Shown in pieces: positions 39,902-48,984 of a DNA stretch of 64,000 bases. The DNA is from Chloroflexota bacterium (GTDB lineage Bacteria > Chloroflexota > Anaerolineae > Anaerolineales > Villigracilaceae), in the NCBI GenBank assembly GCA_016234495.1, contig JACRBI010000054.1:248001-312000 (forward strand). The letters run 5' to 3'. Each line of letters opens with the position of its first letter. The first letter of the stretch is position 1. The notes under the pieces were generated by a model, which saw nothing but the letters and a program-made list of their open reading frames with translations, was not told where the DNA came from and ran no database searches. Position numbers and translations under genes: made by a program.

Positions 39902-41260
39902 ATGAATCTTTCCTTCCTAAAAGACCGTACATTTCTGCGCGAATTGCTGGTGATCGCGATTCCGATTTCCTTTCAACAGCTTATCAACGCCTCGCTCAAC
40001 CTGATAGACGTCATCATGGTCGGGCAATTGGGCGAATCTGCCATCGCCGCAATGGGTTTATCGAATCAGGTTTTCTTCGTGCTCATCCTTCTGCTCTTCG
40101 GCGCCACCAGCGGCATGGCGATCTTCACCGCGCAGTTTTGGGGCAAGCAGGAGATCGAGCCGATTCGCAAAGTTCTGGGCATGAGTCTCATCGTGTCCAT
40201 TTCGGTTGCGTTCCTCTTCACTCTAGCCGCAACGCTCATGCCGGAGATCGTACTTGGCTTTTACACAAAAGATGCCGAAGTCATCCGTCTTGGAAGCAGT
40301 TATCTTCGCATCGTCGGTTTTACGTATATTCCAATCGCCATTGCCACTTCCTACATCGCGGTTTTGCGAAGCATTCAATTGGTACGCCTCACCGTCATCG
40401 CAACCGTTTCCGCTTTGGTCTTCAAGACGATTCTCGGTTATGCATTGATCTTTGGGATCGGCGGACTGCCTGCGCTGGGGGTTCGAGGCGCCGCGATCGG
40501 CACCGCATCAGGCTGGACCCTGGAACTGGTACTGCTCTTGATTCTGATCTACACCCAAAAGACTCCGCTCGCCGCCAACCCGTTGACATTTTTCTCCTTC
40601 GACAAGGCATTCTTTGCGCGGGTGATCAAGACCGTCCTGCCCGCCATTGCCAATGAGATGTTCTGGTCTTTGGGCATCACAACTTACAACGCCATTTATG
40701 CCCACATCGGCACAGACTCGATCGCCGCTATCAACGTCAATGCCACGATCGAAGAGCTAGGCTTTGTTGTTTTCATGGGACTCGGCAATGCCTGCGCGGT
40801 GATGGTGGGCAACCGCATCGGCGCTGGCCGCAAGGATGAAGCCTATGAAATTGTCCGGCGCGTGATCATCATGGGGGTGGCATTTGCTGTCGGCATCGGT
40901 GGGATCATTATCCTTTTCCGTGAAACCGTCGTCGGGCTTTATGATCTTTCCCCCAGCGGAGAAAATAATGTCCGCTGGCTGCTGCTGGTCATGGCATGTA
41001 CCCTGTGGATTCGCATGTTTAATTTTTCGACCTTCATCGGCGCATTGCGCGCAGGCGGCGACACGCGTTTTGCGTTGATCATGGAGATCTGTTCCATCTG
41101 GCTGATCGGCGTCCCGGCCGCGTATGTCGGCGCATTCGTGTTCCATCTGCCTGTGTACCTGGTTTACTTGATGGTCATGCTGGAAGAGATCGCCAAAGTC
41201 TTTGTCAGCGCGTGGAGATTCAAGTCAAGAAAGTGGATTCACGACCTGGTGAACGTATAA
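39902..41260 (+). CDS. MATE family efflux transporter
   Basis: 452 aa, twelve hydrophobic segments in two six-helix halves. Starts with FLRELLVIAIPISFQQLINA and DVIMVGQLGESAIAAMGLS, typical of MATE proteins; the second half begins near residue 235 (FFARVIKTVLPAIANEMFWS). Exports cations or drugs in exchange for Na+ or H+. The ATG at 39902 gives the canonical N-terminus; an in-frame ATG-like codon at 39875 lies inside the palindrome and is rejected. Confidence 0.88.
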   Translation: MNLSFLKDRTFLRELLVIAIPISFQQLINASLNLIDVIMVGQLGESAIAAMGLSNQVFFVLILLLFGATSGMAIFTAQFWGKQEIEPIRKVLGMSLIVSISVAFLFTLAATLMPEIVLGFYTKDAEVIRLGSSYLRIVGFTYIPIAIATSYIAVLRSIQLVRLTVIATVSALVFKTILGYALIFGIGGLPALGVRGAAIGTASGWTLELVLLLILIYTQKTPLAANPLTFFSFDKAFFARVIKTVLPAIANEMFWSLGITTYNAIYAHIGTDSIAAINVNATIEELGFVVFMGLGNACAVMVGNRIGAGRKDEAYEIVRRVIIMGVAFAVGIGGIIILFRETVVGLYDLSPSGENNVRWLLLVMACTLWIRMFNFSTFIGALRAGGDTRFALIMEICSIWLIGVPAAYVGAFVFHLPVYLVYLMVMLEEIAKVFVSAWRFKSRKWIHDLVNV

Positions 41261-41314
41261 CCCGATCCCGAAGCAGAGTAAAATCAATAAAAAATCAACG
41301 CCTTTGAGGAAAAA

Positions 41315-41722
41315 ATGCCAAAAATCACTGCTCTCAACCATGTTGCTGTAGTCGTCGAAGATATGGAAAAATCCCTTTTATTCTGGCGCGACGCGCTTGG
41401 AATTGAACTTCACGAGTTGCGCGATGTCCCGGCCGAACAATCACAGGTAGCCTTTCTGCCTGTCGCTGGCGCAGAGGTTGAACTTGTCATGCCCACCACG
41501 AATGATTCGGGGATTGCCAAATACCTCGCCAAACGCGGACAGGGAATGCATCACCTCTGCCTCGAGGTGGACGATATCGAAGGTATGCTCTCCCAATTGA
41601 AAGCGAAACAGATTCGCCTCATCAACGAAGAACCACGCGCGTCTGTCGATGGGAAAAAATATGCCTTCATTCATCCTGAGTCCACGGGCGGGGTGCTGGT
41701 GGAGTTGTACCAAATAATATAA
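41315..41722 (+). CDS. mce: Methylmalonyl-CoA epimerase
   Basis: 135 aa, VOC fold of two beta-alpha-beta-beta-beta units. Visible motifs: NHVAVVVEDMEKSLLFWRDA (metal His), GQGMHHLCLEVDDIE and AFIHPESTGGVLVELYQ (metal Glu). Interconverts the 2R and 2S forms of methylmalonyl-CoA in propionate metabolism. A TTGAGG site precedes the ATG. The last base of its stop is the first base of tilS (TAATG). Confidence 0.88.
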   Translation: MPKITALNHVAVVVEDMEKSLLFWRDALGIELHELRDVPAEQSQVAFLPVAGAEVELVMPTTNDSGIAKYLAKRGQGMHHLCLEVDDIEGMLSQLKAKQIRLINEEPRASVDGKKYAFIHPESTGGVLVELYQII

Positions 41723-43164
41723 TGCCAGAGAACATCGAGACCATTCTGCGAGATGAATGCGGTCTTGTAAAAGACCGCTTGATCATTGTCGGCGTTTCGG
41801 GCGGACCGGACAGCCTGTGCCTGATGGAAACATTACGTCAGGCGGGCTATCCGATTCTGATTGCCCACTTCGATCATCAACTCCGCGCAGAATCTGCCGA
41901 GGATGCGCGCACAGTGGAGAAGATCGCCGCGCGTTTAATGCTTGGCTGCGTCATTGACGGCGCGGACGTGCGCGCCCACGCCGATCAGGAAAAGATTTCC
42001 ATCGAAGAAGCCGCGCGTAATTTGCGCTATCGTTTCATGTTCAAACTTGCGCGTGAACGAAATGCGCAGGCTGTTGCGGTGGGGCACACTGCCGACGACC
42101 AGGTTGAAACCGTGCTCATGCATTTTTTGCGCGGCAGTGCGCTCACGGGCTTAAAGGGCATGGCTTATCGTTCGCTCTTGAAAATTTTTGATTCGCAGAT
42201 TCCCATCGTCCGCCCCTTGTTAAATATGTGGCGCGAGGAAACGGTCGTTTACTGCGCGGTCAATGGTTTGCGCCCGCATTATGACTCGACCAACGACTCG
42301 CTTAATTTTCAACGAAACCGAATCCGCCACCTGCTGATCCCCAACCTCGAAAGTTACAACCCCAAATTCCGCGAAGCTGTTTTACGCATGACCGAGTTGC
42401 TTAAAGGCGATCACGCCTTTTTGATGGAAACGCTGGAGAATGCCTGGCGCGATACCGTGACCGCCATGGATGAGGAGATCGTCACCTTTGACTCTGACCT
42501 GCTCTCAAAACACGCGGTCGGACTCCAGCGGAATCTGGTCAAACATGCCATGCAGATTCTCCGCCCCGGAGTAGACCTCAGCTTCTCCGTCCTTGAGCGG
42601 GCGATCAGATTGATCAACGATGATACCAACTCAGCGCGTGTTGACTTGAAAGGCGGCTTGCGGATCTTCCGCGAGTTGAATCAAATCCATATTTGCACGG
42701 CTGGCGCGGAATTGCCGATCAATCTCTGGCCGCAGTTGACGGTGGCAGAGTCGCTGTCAGTGACGGTTCCCGGGCAAGTTGCGCTGGCTGGCGGCTGGAA
42801 GTTAACCTGCGAGCGCTGGCGCATCCCTGCCCTGGCGAAGGAACAAGCCGAACGAAACGAGGACCAGTTCCAGGTCTGGTTGGATGCGGAAAATCTGCCA
42901 GAGTCGTTCGAATTGCGCACACGCCGTCAGGGTGACCGCTTTTCTCCATTCGGTATGGACGGCCATTCGCAAAAACTTTCCGATTTTTTTGTGAATGAAA
43001 AAATGCCGCAGCGCGCGCGCGACCATTGGCCTTTGTTGTGCGCGGGAAATGAGATTTTATGGGTGCCGGGCTATCGCTCTGCGCATCCGTATCGGTTGAA
43101 GGCTGCCTCGCAAAAGGTCATCTACTTTTCAGTGACACGCCCGCCGGAGAAAGTCACCGAATGA
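41722..43164 (+). CDS. tilS: tRNA(Ile)-lysidine synthase
   Basis: 480 aa, long form. PP-loop ATPase motif VGVSGGPDSL at residues 25-34, HFDHQLRAESAEDA, GHTADDQVETVLMHFLRGS (family-defining), and the C-terminal TilS domain (FELRTRRQGDRFSPFGMDGH, KLSDFFVNEKMPQRARDHWP). Changes C34 of the Ile AUA tRNA to lysidine. Translationally coupled to mce. A terminator follows at once. Confidence 0.95.
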   Translation: MPENIETILRDECGLVKDRLIIVGVSGGPDSLCLMETLRQAGYPILIAHFDHQLRAESAEDARTVEKIAARLMLGCVIDGADVRAHADQEKISIEEAARNLRYRFMFKLARERNAQAVAVGHTADDQVETVLMHFLRGSALTGLKGMAYRSLLKIFDSQIPIVRPLLNMWREETVVYCAVNGLRPHYDSTNDSLNFQRNRIRHLLIPNLESYNPKFREAVLRMTELLKGDHAFLMETLENAWRDTVTAMDEEIVTFDSDLLSKHAVGLQRNLVKHAMQILRPGVDLSFSVLERAIRLINDDTNSARVDLKGGLRIFRELNQIHICTAGAELPINLWPQLTVAESLSVTVPGQVALAGGWKLTCERWRIPALAKEQAERNEDQFQVWLDAENLPESFELRTRRQGDRFSPFGMDGHSQKLSDFFVNEKMPQRARDHWPLLCAGNEILWVPGYRSAHPYRLKAASQKVIYFSVTRPPEKVTE

Positions 43165-43197
43165 AAATCCCCGCCAGTTTATGCGCGGGGATTTTTT
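43164..43197 (+). terminator. Intrinsic terminator of tilS
   Basis: AAAATCCCCGC (43164-43174) pairs with GCGGGGATTTT (43185-43195), T-run. It lies between convergent genes and could also serve the minus-strand recombinase-like gene. Confidence 0.85.
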
Positions 43198-43199
43198 GA

Positions 43200-44099
43200 T
43201 TATTTAATTTCACCACTTAATTTTCTGATCTTTATGAATAGCTCGCGCCATTGGATCTTTGATACGCCCAATTTCTGGCGCACCAAATCTGATTCGATGC
43301 CTGATTGATAATCACGCAGCGCGCACGTCCAGCGGCACATATCGAAGGAAAGATGTTTCGTGAGGCCGGCTTCAACGCCGATATCTTCGAGCAGGTATTC
43401 CAGCCTGCGCGGCGACCACGCGAAGGCCTGGTCGGTCGGTTGATATTGCGCGAGGTATTCCTTGTACGCCACGATCCAATCCTCCTGCAAATCTATCTTG
43501 CGCTCCTTGTAGCGGTTGGCCGGGCTGGCATAGCGGATGAAGACATGCGGCCCGTTCTTCGCGTTCAGGTCAACGTGATTGATGTGAATGCCGAGGCACT
43601 CGCTTTTTTTGATGCCGGTGGTTAGCAGGAGATAAACGAGCGCGTAGTAACGGGCGTCGGGTTTTGCATCGCGGCGGTGACGGTCTGCGGCGAGCAGGAC
43701 AGCTTCATACTCGTCATTGGTCAGAACTTGTGGCAGCGGACTGATGGCTGAACGTTGAAGCACTTTTTCGGCGGGGTCGAGCGTCAGAACGCCGTATTGA
43801 TGCATCCAGCGGAAGAATGATTTTACGGAGGTAATGCGCCGCGACAATGTCTTTGGGCTGCATGGAATTCCGCGCTCTTTTTCCATCCACGTGAAGAAGC
43901 GGTTGAGATCGTCGGTGGTGATGGCGCCGATGGCTTTATCTGGCGCGAGAAATTTTGTGAGCAGGCGCACATCCGAAAGAAAAGCTTTTAGTGTGTGGTG
44001 GGAGCGTCCCTGGTCGCGCATGAACATTTCCCAGCCGTTGATGGCGGCGGGGAGCAGGGTCTTGGTTGTAAGATGGGCAGAATCGGTTGTTTTTGCCAT
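43200..44099 (-). CDS. Tyrosine-recombinase-fold protein lacking catalytic residues
   Basis: 299 aa. The N-terminal SAM-like core-binding domain (residues 20-110: GRSHHTLKAFLSDVRLLTKF) and C-terminal catalytic fold line up with XerC/XerD without gaps at the active site. The residues differ: Arg I is Lys164 (TTGIKKSEC), the His of H-x-x-R is Asp253 (DMCR, Arg256 kept), the His of LGH is Val279 (LGVS), and the nucleophile Tyr is Phe288 (RELFIKI), at the exact 32-residue spacing. It should fold and bind DNA but not cut it. The ATG at 44099 follows GGAAGG; an alternative in-frame ATG is at 44126. No attachment site or cargo is visible. Confidence 0.8.
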   Translation of the reverse strand: MAKTTDSAHLTTKTLLPAAINGWEMFMRDQGRSHHTLKAFLSDVRLLTKFLAPDKAIGAITTDDLNRFFTWMEKERGIPCSPKTLSRRITSVKSFFRWMHQYGVLTLDPAEKVLQRSAISPLPQVLTNDEYEAVLLAADRHRRDAKPDARYYALVYLLLTTGIKKSECLGIHINHVDLNAKNGPHVFIRYASPANRYKERKIDLQEDWIVAYKEYLAQYQPTDQAFAWSPRRLEYLLEDIGVEAGLTKHLSFDMCRWTCALRDYQSGIESDLVRQKLGVSKIQWRELFIKIRKLSGEIK

Positions 44100-44202
44100 G
44101 GGTATAAATCCTTCCAAATTGGTCATTTTTGGCAGCGTGTAGCCTTTTCGTATAGTTTAACTAGTTTGGAATGGATTGTCAATTGGGAAAAGAGGAAAAT
44201 TT

Positions 44203-44235
44203 AAACCTCGGAGGTCTTCAAAACCTCCGAGGTTT
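44203..44235 (-). terminator. Palindrome/terminator AAACCTCGGAGGT
   Basis: 13-bp perfect arms (44203-44215, 44223-44235) with a 7-base loop, downstream of the minus-strand LCP gene. On the minus strand the arm is followed by TTTAAATTTTCC. Related to the palindrome inside the FAD-subunit gene. Confidence 0.6.
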
Positions 44236-44278
44236 GTCACCATAGTGATTTTTTAAGTCTATTGGCAGGCGTGATAAA

Positions 44279-45760
44279 TTAATGCGAAAGGTCTTGCGGC
44301 TGGAAGCACGGTTCGTAGTCGTAGCCGAGGATGACACGGTATTGCACGGGGCTGTTTGTGTCGGGTTGGGAAATTACATTTGCAGAAAACAGGTTGAGGG
44401 TTGAAATGATCGTCTGCCGTTGATTGGAATCCTGCCCGGGTGTGTAATCCACTATGACAGAGTTGCCATAGTCGCGGCGGTCGGCATTCGAGATGATGGT
44501 TTGATAACCCGCGTAGTTGAGACGCGCGGCTGCAAGTTTATCCCACGCTTCGAGCGGGACTCCATTTTGCACTTCCACTTTTATGGATGTGCGTTCAACC
44601 GCAAACGTGGAGAGGGTCGTTGCTTCGAGGAGCATTTGACTCAGTTCGGCATCGTTCGGCAAAAGCACAGACGCGCCGCCGGGCGTCGTCCACGAGCTGA
44701 CATACGGCGGGCGGATGTAATAGCCGCGAATGTTTGCGTTGGTGAAGTTGAGCGCGTGCGGCGCCATGCCGAGCAAATCCGCAAGACCAAGGTCGGTGAT
44801 GACCGTGCTGGAGAAGTCGTTGTAAAGCTGGGGAATCTTGCCGAAGGTGCTGGTCTGCAAGGCTTGCCCGAAGATGGCGCGGATCACTTCCTGCTGACGG
44901 CGGCCACGGTCAAAGTCGTTGGACTTGGAACGGGCGCGGGCGTACCAAAGCGCGAGGTCGCCATCCATGTGGATTTGCCCCGGGCCGACTGTGTAGAGCC
45001 ACCAGTTATCTTCGTTGTATGGGTCATAAGATGGGTCTATCAAACGCCAGTCGGTGTATTGACAAGCGATCGGGACGTCCACTCCGCCGAGGGTGTCCAC
45101 GATGCGGCGAAAGCCGTCGAAATCAACCATGGCGGTGTGGTCAATGCGAATGCCGAGGTTGTATGCGATCGTTTCTTTGAGCAGCCCCGGCCCGCCGCCG
45201 GCGTAGCCAGTGATCTCTCCGCTTTGATAGGCGGTGTTGACGCGCTGCATCCCAACCGTGGGGATGTAGATCCACAAGTCGCGCGGAATGGAAATGAGCG
45301 AGACTTGTCCTTCCTTTGGCCAGACTACTGCAATGAGTATTGTGTCTGTGCGGTAGGATGAGCCGGGCCGCTTATCGGAGCCGATGAGCAGGAAGTTGAT
45401 CGTTTCGTTATCTGTCAGCGGTGGAAGAGCGGTGGGGTTGCCGGCCAAAGAATCAACTGGCGGGGCGGCAGAGGTGGGGAAGAGCTGGTTAATATCCACC
45501 GTGGCAGTTGCGTCCATTGGCGGAGTTGGCGAAGGCGAAGGGGTTTCTGTTGGGAAAGCGCCGTTGTCCAATGAAAAAAGAACTTGTGTCGGTGTATAAA
45601 GCGATGGTTGAAAGGGTGTCGGTGTGGGAGATGGATTCGGCGCGGATGTGATTAAAATAAAAGGCAGCGGTGCCTGGGCGGGTGTTTGGGAAAACGCTCC
45701 ACATGCAGATAATAGGATGGCGAGAATGACAAGGGGGATGAAAAGGCGCGGTGTTTTCAT
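44279..45760 (-). CDS. LCP (LytR-CpsA-Psr) family protein
   Basis: 493 aa. Lipobox LSAC near residue 20, a Pro/Thr-rich spacer to residue 110, then the LCP catalytic domain: FLLIGSDKRPGSSYRTDTIL, VSLISIPRDLWIYIP, MVDFDGFRRIVDTLGGVDV and LALWYARARSKSNDFDRGRRQQ with the catalytic Arg residues. A C-terminal LytR_C-like domain spans about 385-480. LCP enzymes attach glycopolymers to the cell wall or envelope. The start codon gives a clean lipoprotein signal. The next gene upstream is a LysM protein, consistent with an envelope theme. Confidence 0.9.
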   Translation of the reverse strand: MKTPRLFIPLVILAILLSACGAFSQTPAQAPLPFILITSAPNPSPTPTPFQPSLYTPTQVLFSLDNGAFPTETPSPSPTPPMDATATVDINQLFPTSAAPPVDSLAGNPTALPPLTDNETINFLLIGSDKRPGSSYRTDTILIAVVWPKEGQVSLISIPRDLWIYIPTVGMQRVNTAYQSGEITGYAGGGPGLLKETIAYNLGIRIDHTAMVDFDGFRRIVDTLGGVDVPIACQYTDWRLIDPSYDPYNEDNWWLYTVGPGQIHMDGDLALWYARARSKSNDFDRGRRQQEVIRAIFGQALQTSTFGKIPQLYNDFSSTVITDLGLADLLGMAPHALNFTNANIRGYYIRPPYVSSWTTPGGASVLLPNDAELSQMLLEATTLSTFAVERTSIKVEVQNGVPLEAWDKLAAARLNYAGYQTIISNADRRDYGNSVIVDYTPGQDSNQRQTIISTLNLFSANVISQPDTNSPVQYRVILGYDYEPCFQPQDLSH

Positions 45761-45887
45761 GGTTCAAGCTTCATGCTTTGAGCAACGACTTTGTCACTGT
45801 GCCGATCATGAAAACCTGCCAGCTGGATGCAGGCAATTTTGGGAATCACAGACACTTTGCAAGGCATGCCCGATGCTGGAAATTCTG

Positions 45888-46568
45888 CTAGGGATTGGGG
45901 TACGCGATGAACGTGCCGGTTGGAATTGCCGTCGGGATCGGAGTCCGTGTTGCCACGTTTGGAACCCAAAGACGCTCGCCCGCATAGATCGTATCGCTCA
46001 CCCGGCAGTTTACCTTCCGCATCAGATCCAGGGTGGTGTAATGATTGTAACCAATGCGGAATAAAGTATCGCCGGCTTGAACAATATAACTGCGCGACCA
46101 TCCGACAGCGCCCGGGATGCAGGCTGCGGTTGTGCTGGTGAGAGCCGAGGGAACATATAGTTTCGAGCCTGTGATCAGGGTATCGCTCAACAGACAATTG
46201 GCGCTGCGCAGTTCATCCTTGCTGACCCGGTATCGAAGGGCGATGCTGTCAAGAGTGTCGCCAGCTTGAATCGTGATCTGGTTGATCCAGCCTGTAGGCG
46301 GCTGGCATGAAGCAGGAGGCGTGGCTGTCTCTGAGGATGTGGGTGTAATGCTTGGTGTGGGAGATTCATGCGAGATCGGTGGTTCGTGCGTGGCAGTTAA
46401 TGTCGAGGTGGCGGTTAATGGCTCAGGCGAGTGGAACAGCTCCACGGTCGCGGTGGGAGTCGCTTCCGGCGCAAACTCCACCAGTGAAATGGACAATGCC
46501 CCAACAATCAATCCCACTGAAATCAGCGCAACAACAATCGCGTTTCTTAAACTGCGCGCACCTTTCAT
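45888..46568 (-). CDS. LysM domain membrane-anchored protein
   Basis: 226 aa. Short cytosolic N-terminus, one membrane helix (residues 8-28), a Thr/Pro/Ser-rich linker (35-90), then two LysM domains (ITIQAGDTLDSIALRYRVSK and YIVQAGDTLFRIGYNHYTTL), each with a Cys and ending SKLYVP or ERLWVP. LysM binds N-acetylglucosamine polymers, so it should sit outside the membrane on wall or exopolysaccharide. Its ATG overlaps the stop of the histidine kinase gene (ATGA), so the two are translated together. Confidence 0.88.
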   Translation of the reverse strand: MKGARSLRNAIVVALISVGLIVGALSISLVEFAPEATPTATVELFHSPEPLTATSTLTATHEPPISHESPTPSITPTSSETATPPASCQPPTGWINQITIQAGDTLDSIALRYRVSKDELRSANCLLSDTLITGSKLYVPSALTSTTAACIPGAVGWSRSYIVQAGDTLFRIGYNHYTTLDLMRKVNCRVSDTIYAGERLWVPNVATRTPIPTAIPTGTFIAYPNP

Positions 46569-48913
46569 GGTTTGTATACCTTTTCCTTGTCCTGTTTTTC
46601 AAGCATTGCCGCCCCGGCGATCGGCAGCAACACGCTGAACGCTGAGCCGACACCTTGTTCGCTTTCGACCCAGATCCGCCCGTGCTGTGCTTCTGTCAAT
46701 TTCTTGGCAATGGAAAGACCCACGCCCGTATCGCCGAGTCCTTGAATGAGCACGTTCTCCGCGCGATACAAGCGGGTGAACACGCGCGGGAGATCTTCAG
46801 CCGCGATGCCGCCGCCTGAATCCGTTACCTGAATGAGGATGAAATCATTGTCTTCCTCGGTCTGCGTTTCGACCCTGAGCTTGATCGTGCCTTCGAAGGG
46901 AGTTGCCGCCCCGGCATTTTGCAGCAGGTGAATGAGAATCTGCTGCAGCGCCTCGCGGTCTGCCTGAATGGGCAAGAGTGTTTTTGGCAGCTCAAGGTGG
47001 ATTGAGATATTTTTCTCGCGCACCTGCGTGCTGGTGTAGGACATGGCGTTGTCAATGATCGAATTCAGATCAACCGATTCGGTCTTGAGGTCATTCAATT
47101 CTGTTTCAAGGGTGGTGATTTGGATCAGGTCATCGGTCAAGCTGCGGATGCGCTCTGTGGAATTTTTTACCCGCTCCACGAATTTTCTCTGCAATGCCCC
47201 CAGGATGCCGACTGATTCACCCAACAGCAGGTCGGTGTACCCGACAATGGATGATAAAGGCTGGCGTAGTTCCTGCGAGATGGATGCGATCACTTCGGCT
47301 TGTTCGGTGCTCTTGACCGCCACATTGCTTTTCTCGATCTCGGTGGTTTTTATATTGGCTTCCATGACCTGGTTTTGCAGACGGGCAACTTCCTGCAATG
47401 CCTGTCTTAATTCTTCTTCGACATCAGTCGGCGTGGATGATGGTTGAATATTCCTGCCGCTGCGTAATTCGCCGTTCTCAAGCTGGAGCTGCTCTATGAT
47501 GCGCAGGGATTCTTCCTGTGCGACGCGCAGCGATTCCAATTCAACGCCGCTGCTTGTTTTGGTTTGCGTGCGGGCTTCCTCCAATTGCGAGGTAAGCTCC
47601 TGCACCCGCTTGTCCAGTTCAACGATCTGCGCGCGGGCATGATCGCTTTGTGTTTCAAGTTTGCTCGTCTTCTGGCTGCGCTTGATGATCGGCACAAGCG
47701 CGGTGGCGATATTCGATAAATAAGCCTGATCTTCGGCCGTCCATGTGCGGTCGGAATAGGGCGAGAGCAAAAGCAGACCGCCCAGCGCTTCTTTTTCGGG
47801 GGTGAGGATGGGCACGCTCAACAAGTGACCGGGGTTCGCCAGCCCGAGCACATCTCCCAAGCCTTTAATGTCAGCGGATGTGCTGCTCGAAGGCATCCGC
47901 AACGGACGTCCGCGCTGGAGTGAGTTTGCCAGCATGGGGATCGAACTCTTTTTAAGCGAGCCGCCTTCCAAAGTGTCTTCGCGGATCAGGTCATATCCGC
48001 CGGCGATGACGATTTGATTGTTGTTGTCAGTCAGGTAAACCATGAAGCACAGGTCGGAGAGCATGGTCTGTGCGATGGCGCGGGTAATAGCCTGACTGAC
48101 CTTTGTGGGGTTTGACTCTGCTGCAAGCGCCAGCATGGCGTGAAAAGTCTTCGGGTCAGTGCTGTAACGCCTGCGTTCCTGCGTGCCCGTTTCCTGTTTT
48201 GCGGGGGTGGCTGCCGCCTCCTGCGCCGGGGCGACTGAAATAATCGAGAAGCGCTGCGGCAATGTCAGCAGGATGGGATACGCTGCCATATATGCGAGGC
48301 GCACGATGCCGGAATAATTCCCGTCAACCGGGAAGAATAAATGCCCCGTATGACCCAGCACCCCGAGCGTCAGCAGGACGACGCCATTCCACATGCCATC
48401 TGGGCGGCGGATGAAGAGGATAACAATCCCGAGCAAGCCGACAGCCAGCGAAGCGACCTGCCAGTACCAGTCATCAGCCGTCAGGTTGTAACTGGTCGTT
48501 GCGATCTGCGGCTGCCACGTCAGCAGGCTTAGCCCCAAAGCTGTCACCACGAGCAGGCTTAGCAGCGTCGCGGCGGCGTCTGCGGCCCGGCTCGGCTCAG
48601 GGAAGCCGTAAAGCCATGTGATCCAGATAATTCCAAATAAGATGTAGGCGCGGTCCATCGGCGGCAGGATCAGCTTCAAGTCAACGATTTGCTGCCAGCC
48701 AAGTCCGCTGAATATGAACATGACCACTTGCGCGACCAGTAGAATTCCCAGCCCCACAAAAGCGCGGCGTGCCTGCGGGAATTCGCTTATTCGCCAGTGA
48801 TTGAATGCAGATTGAAGAGCGCTTGCCACGGCGAAGACCAGCACAACATAATAGATCAGGTCGCCGGGCGGAACCGTTAATTGTGTAAGAATTAAACTGG
48901 AGAATGCGCTCAT
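46565..48913 (-). CDS. Membrane sensor kinase-like protein with Gln replacing the phosphoacceptor His
   Basis: 782 aa. Seven or eight N-terminal membrane helices (to about residue 225), a GAF-like domain (about 260-420), a long coiled coil (about 425-545), then a HisKA-type helix and a HATPase domain. The H-box reads SISQELRQPLSSIVGY: codon CAG (Gln) stands where His is expected. The ATP-binding boxes are intact (LLQNAGAATP, TDSGGGI, GDTGVGLSIAKKL). It may bind ATP and signal allosterically, or act through another kinase. The ATG at 48913 is preferred over an in-frame TTG at 48940; no clear ribosome site. Coupled to the LysM gene. Confidence 0.85.
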   Translation of the reverse strand: MSAFSSLILTQLTVPPGDLIYYVVLVFAVASALQSAFNHWRISEFPQARRAFVGLGILLVAQVVMFIFSGLGWQQIVDLKLILPPMDRAYILFGIIWITWLYGFPEPSRAADAAATLLSLLVVTALGLSLLTWQPQIATTSYNLTADDWYWQVASLAVGLLGIVILFIRRPDGMWNGVVLLTLGVLGHTGHLFFPVDGNYSGIVRLAYMAAYPILLTLPQRFSIISVAPAQEAAATPAKQETGTQERRRYSTDPKTFHAMLALAAESNPTKVSQAITRAIAQTMLSDLCFMVYLTDNNNQIVIAGGYDLIREDTLEGGSLKKSSIPMLANSLQRGRPLRMPSSSTSADIKGLGDVLGLANPGHLLSVPILTPEKEALGGLLLLSPYSDRTWTAEDQAYLSNIATALVPIIKRSQKTSKLETQSDHARAQIVELDKRVQELTSQLEEARTQTKTSSGVELESLRVAQEESLRIIEQLQLENGELRSGRNIQPSSTPTDVEEELRQALQEVARLQNQVMEANIKTTEIEKSNVAVKSTEQAEVIASISQELRQPLSSIVGYTDLLLGESVGILGALQRKFVERVKNSTERIRSLTDDLIQITTLETELNDLKTESVDLNSIIDNAMSYTSTQVREKNISIHLELPKTLLPIQADREALQQILIHLLQNAGAATPFEGTIKLRVETQTEEDNDFILIQVTDSGGGIAAEDLPRVFTRLYRAENVLIQGLGDTGVGLSIAKKLTEAQHGRIWVESEQGVGSAFSVLLPIAGAAMLEKQDKEKVYKP

Positions 48914-48984
48914 ACAGGCGTGATTATAATGCCAGTTCAAAAATTAGTGAGTAGTCAACGTATGATCGTATAATTACCGCCAGC

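Noticed and set aside
44420-45361. 313-codon open frame antisense to the LCP gene
   Set aside because: The LCP reading has a lipobox and catalytic motifs; the opposite frame has none.
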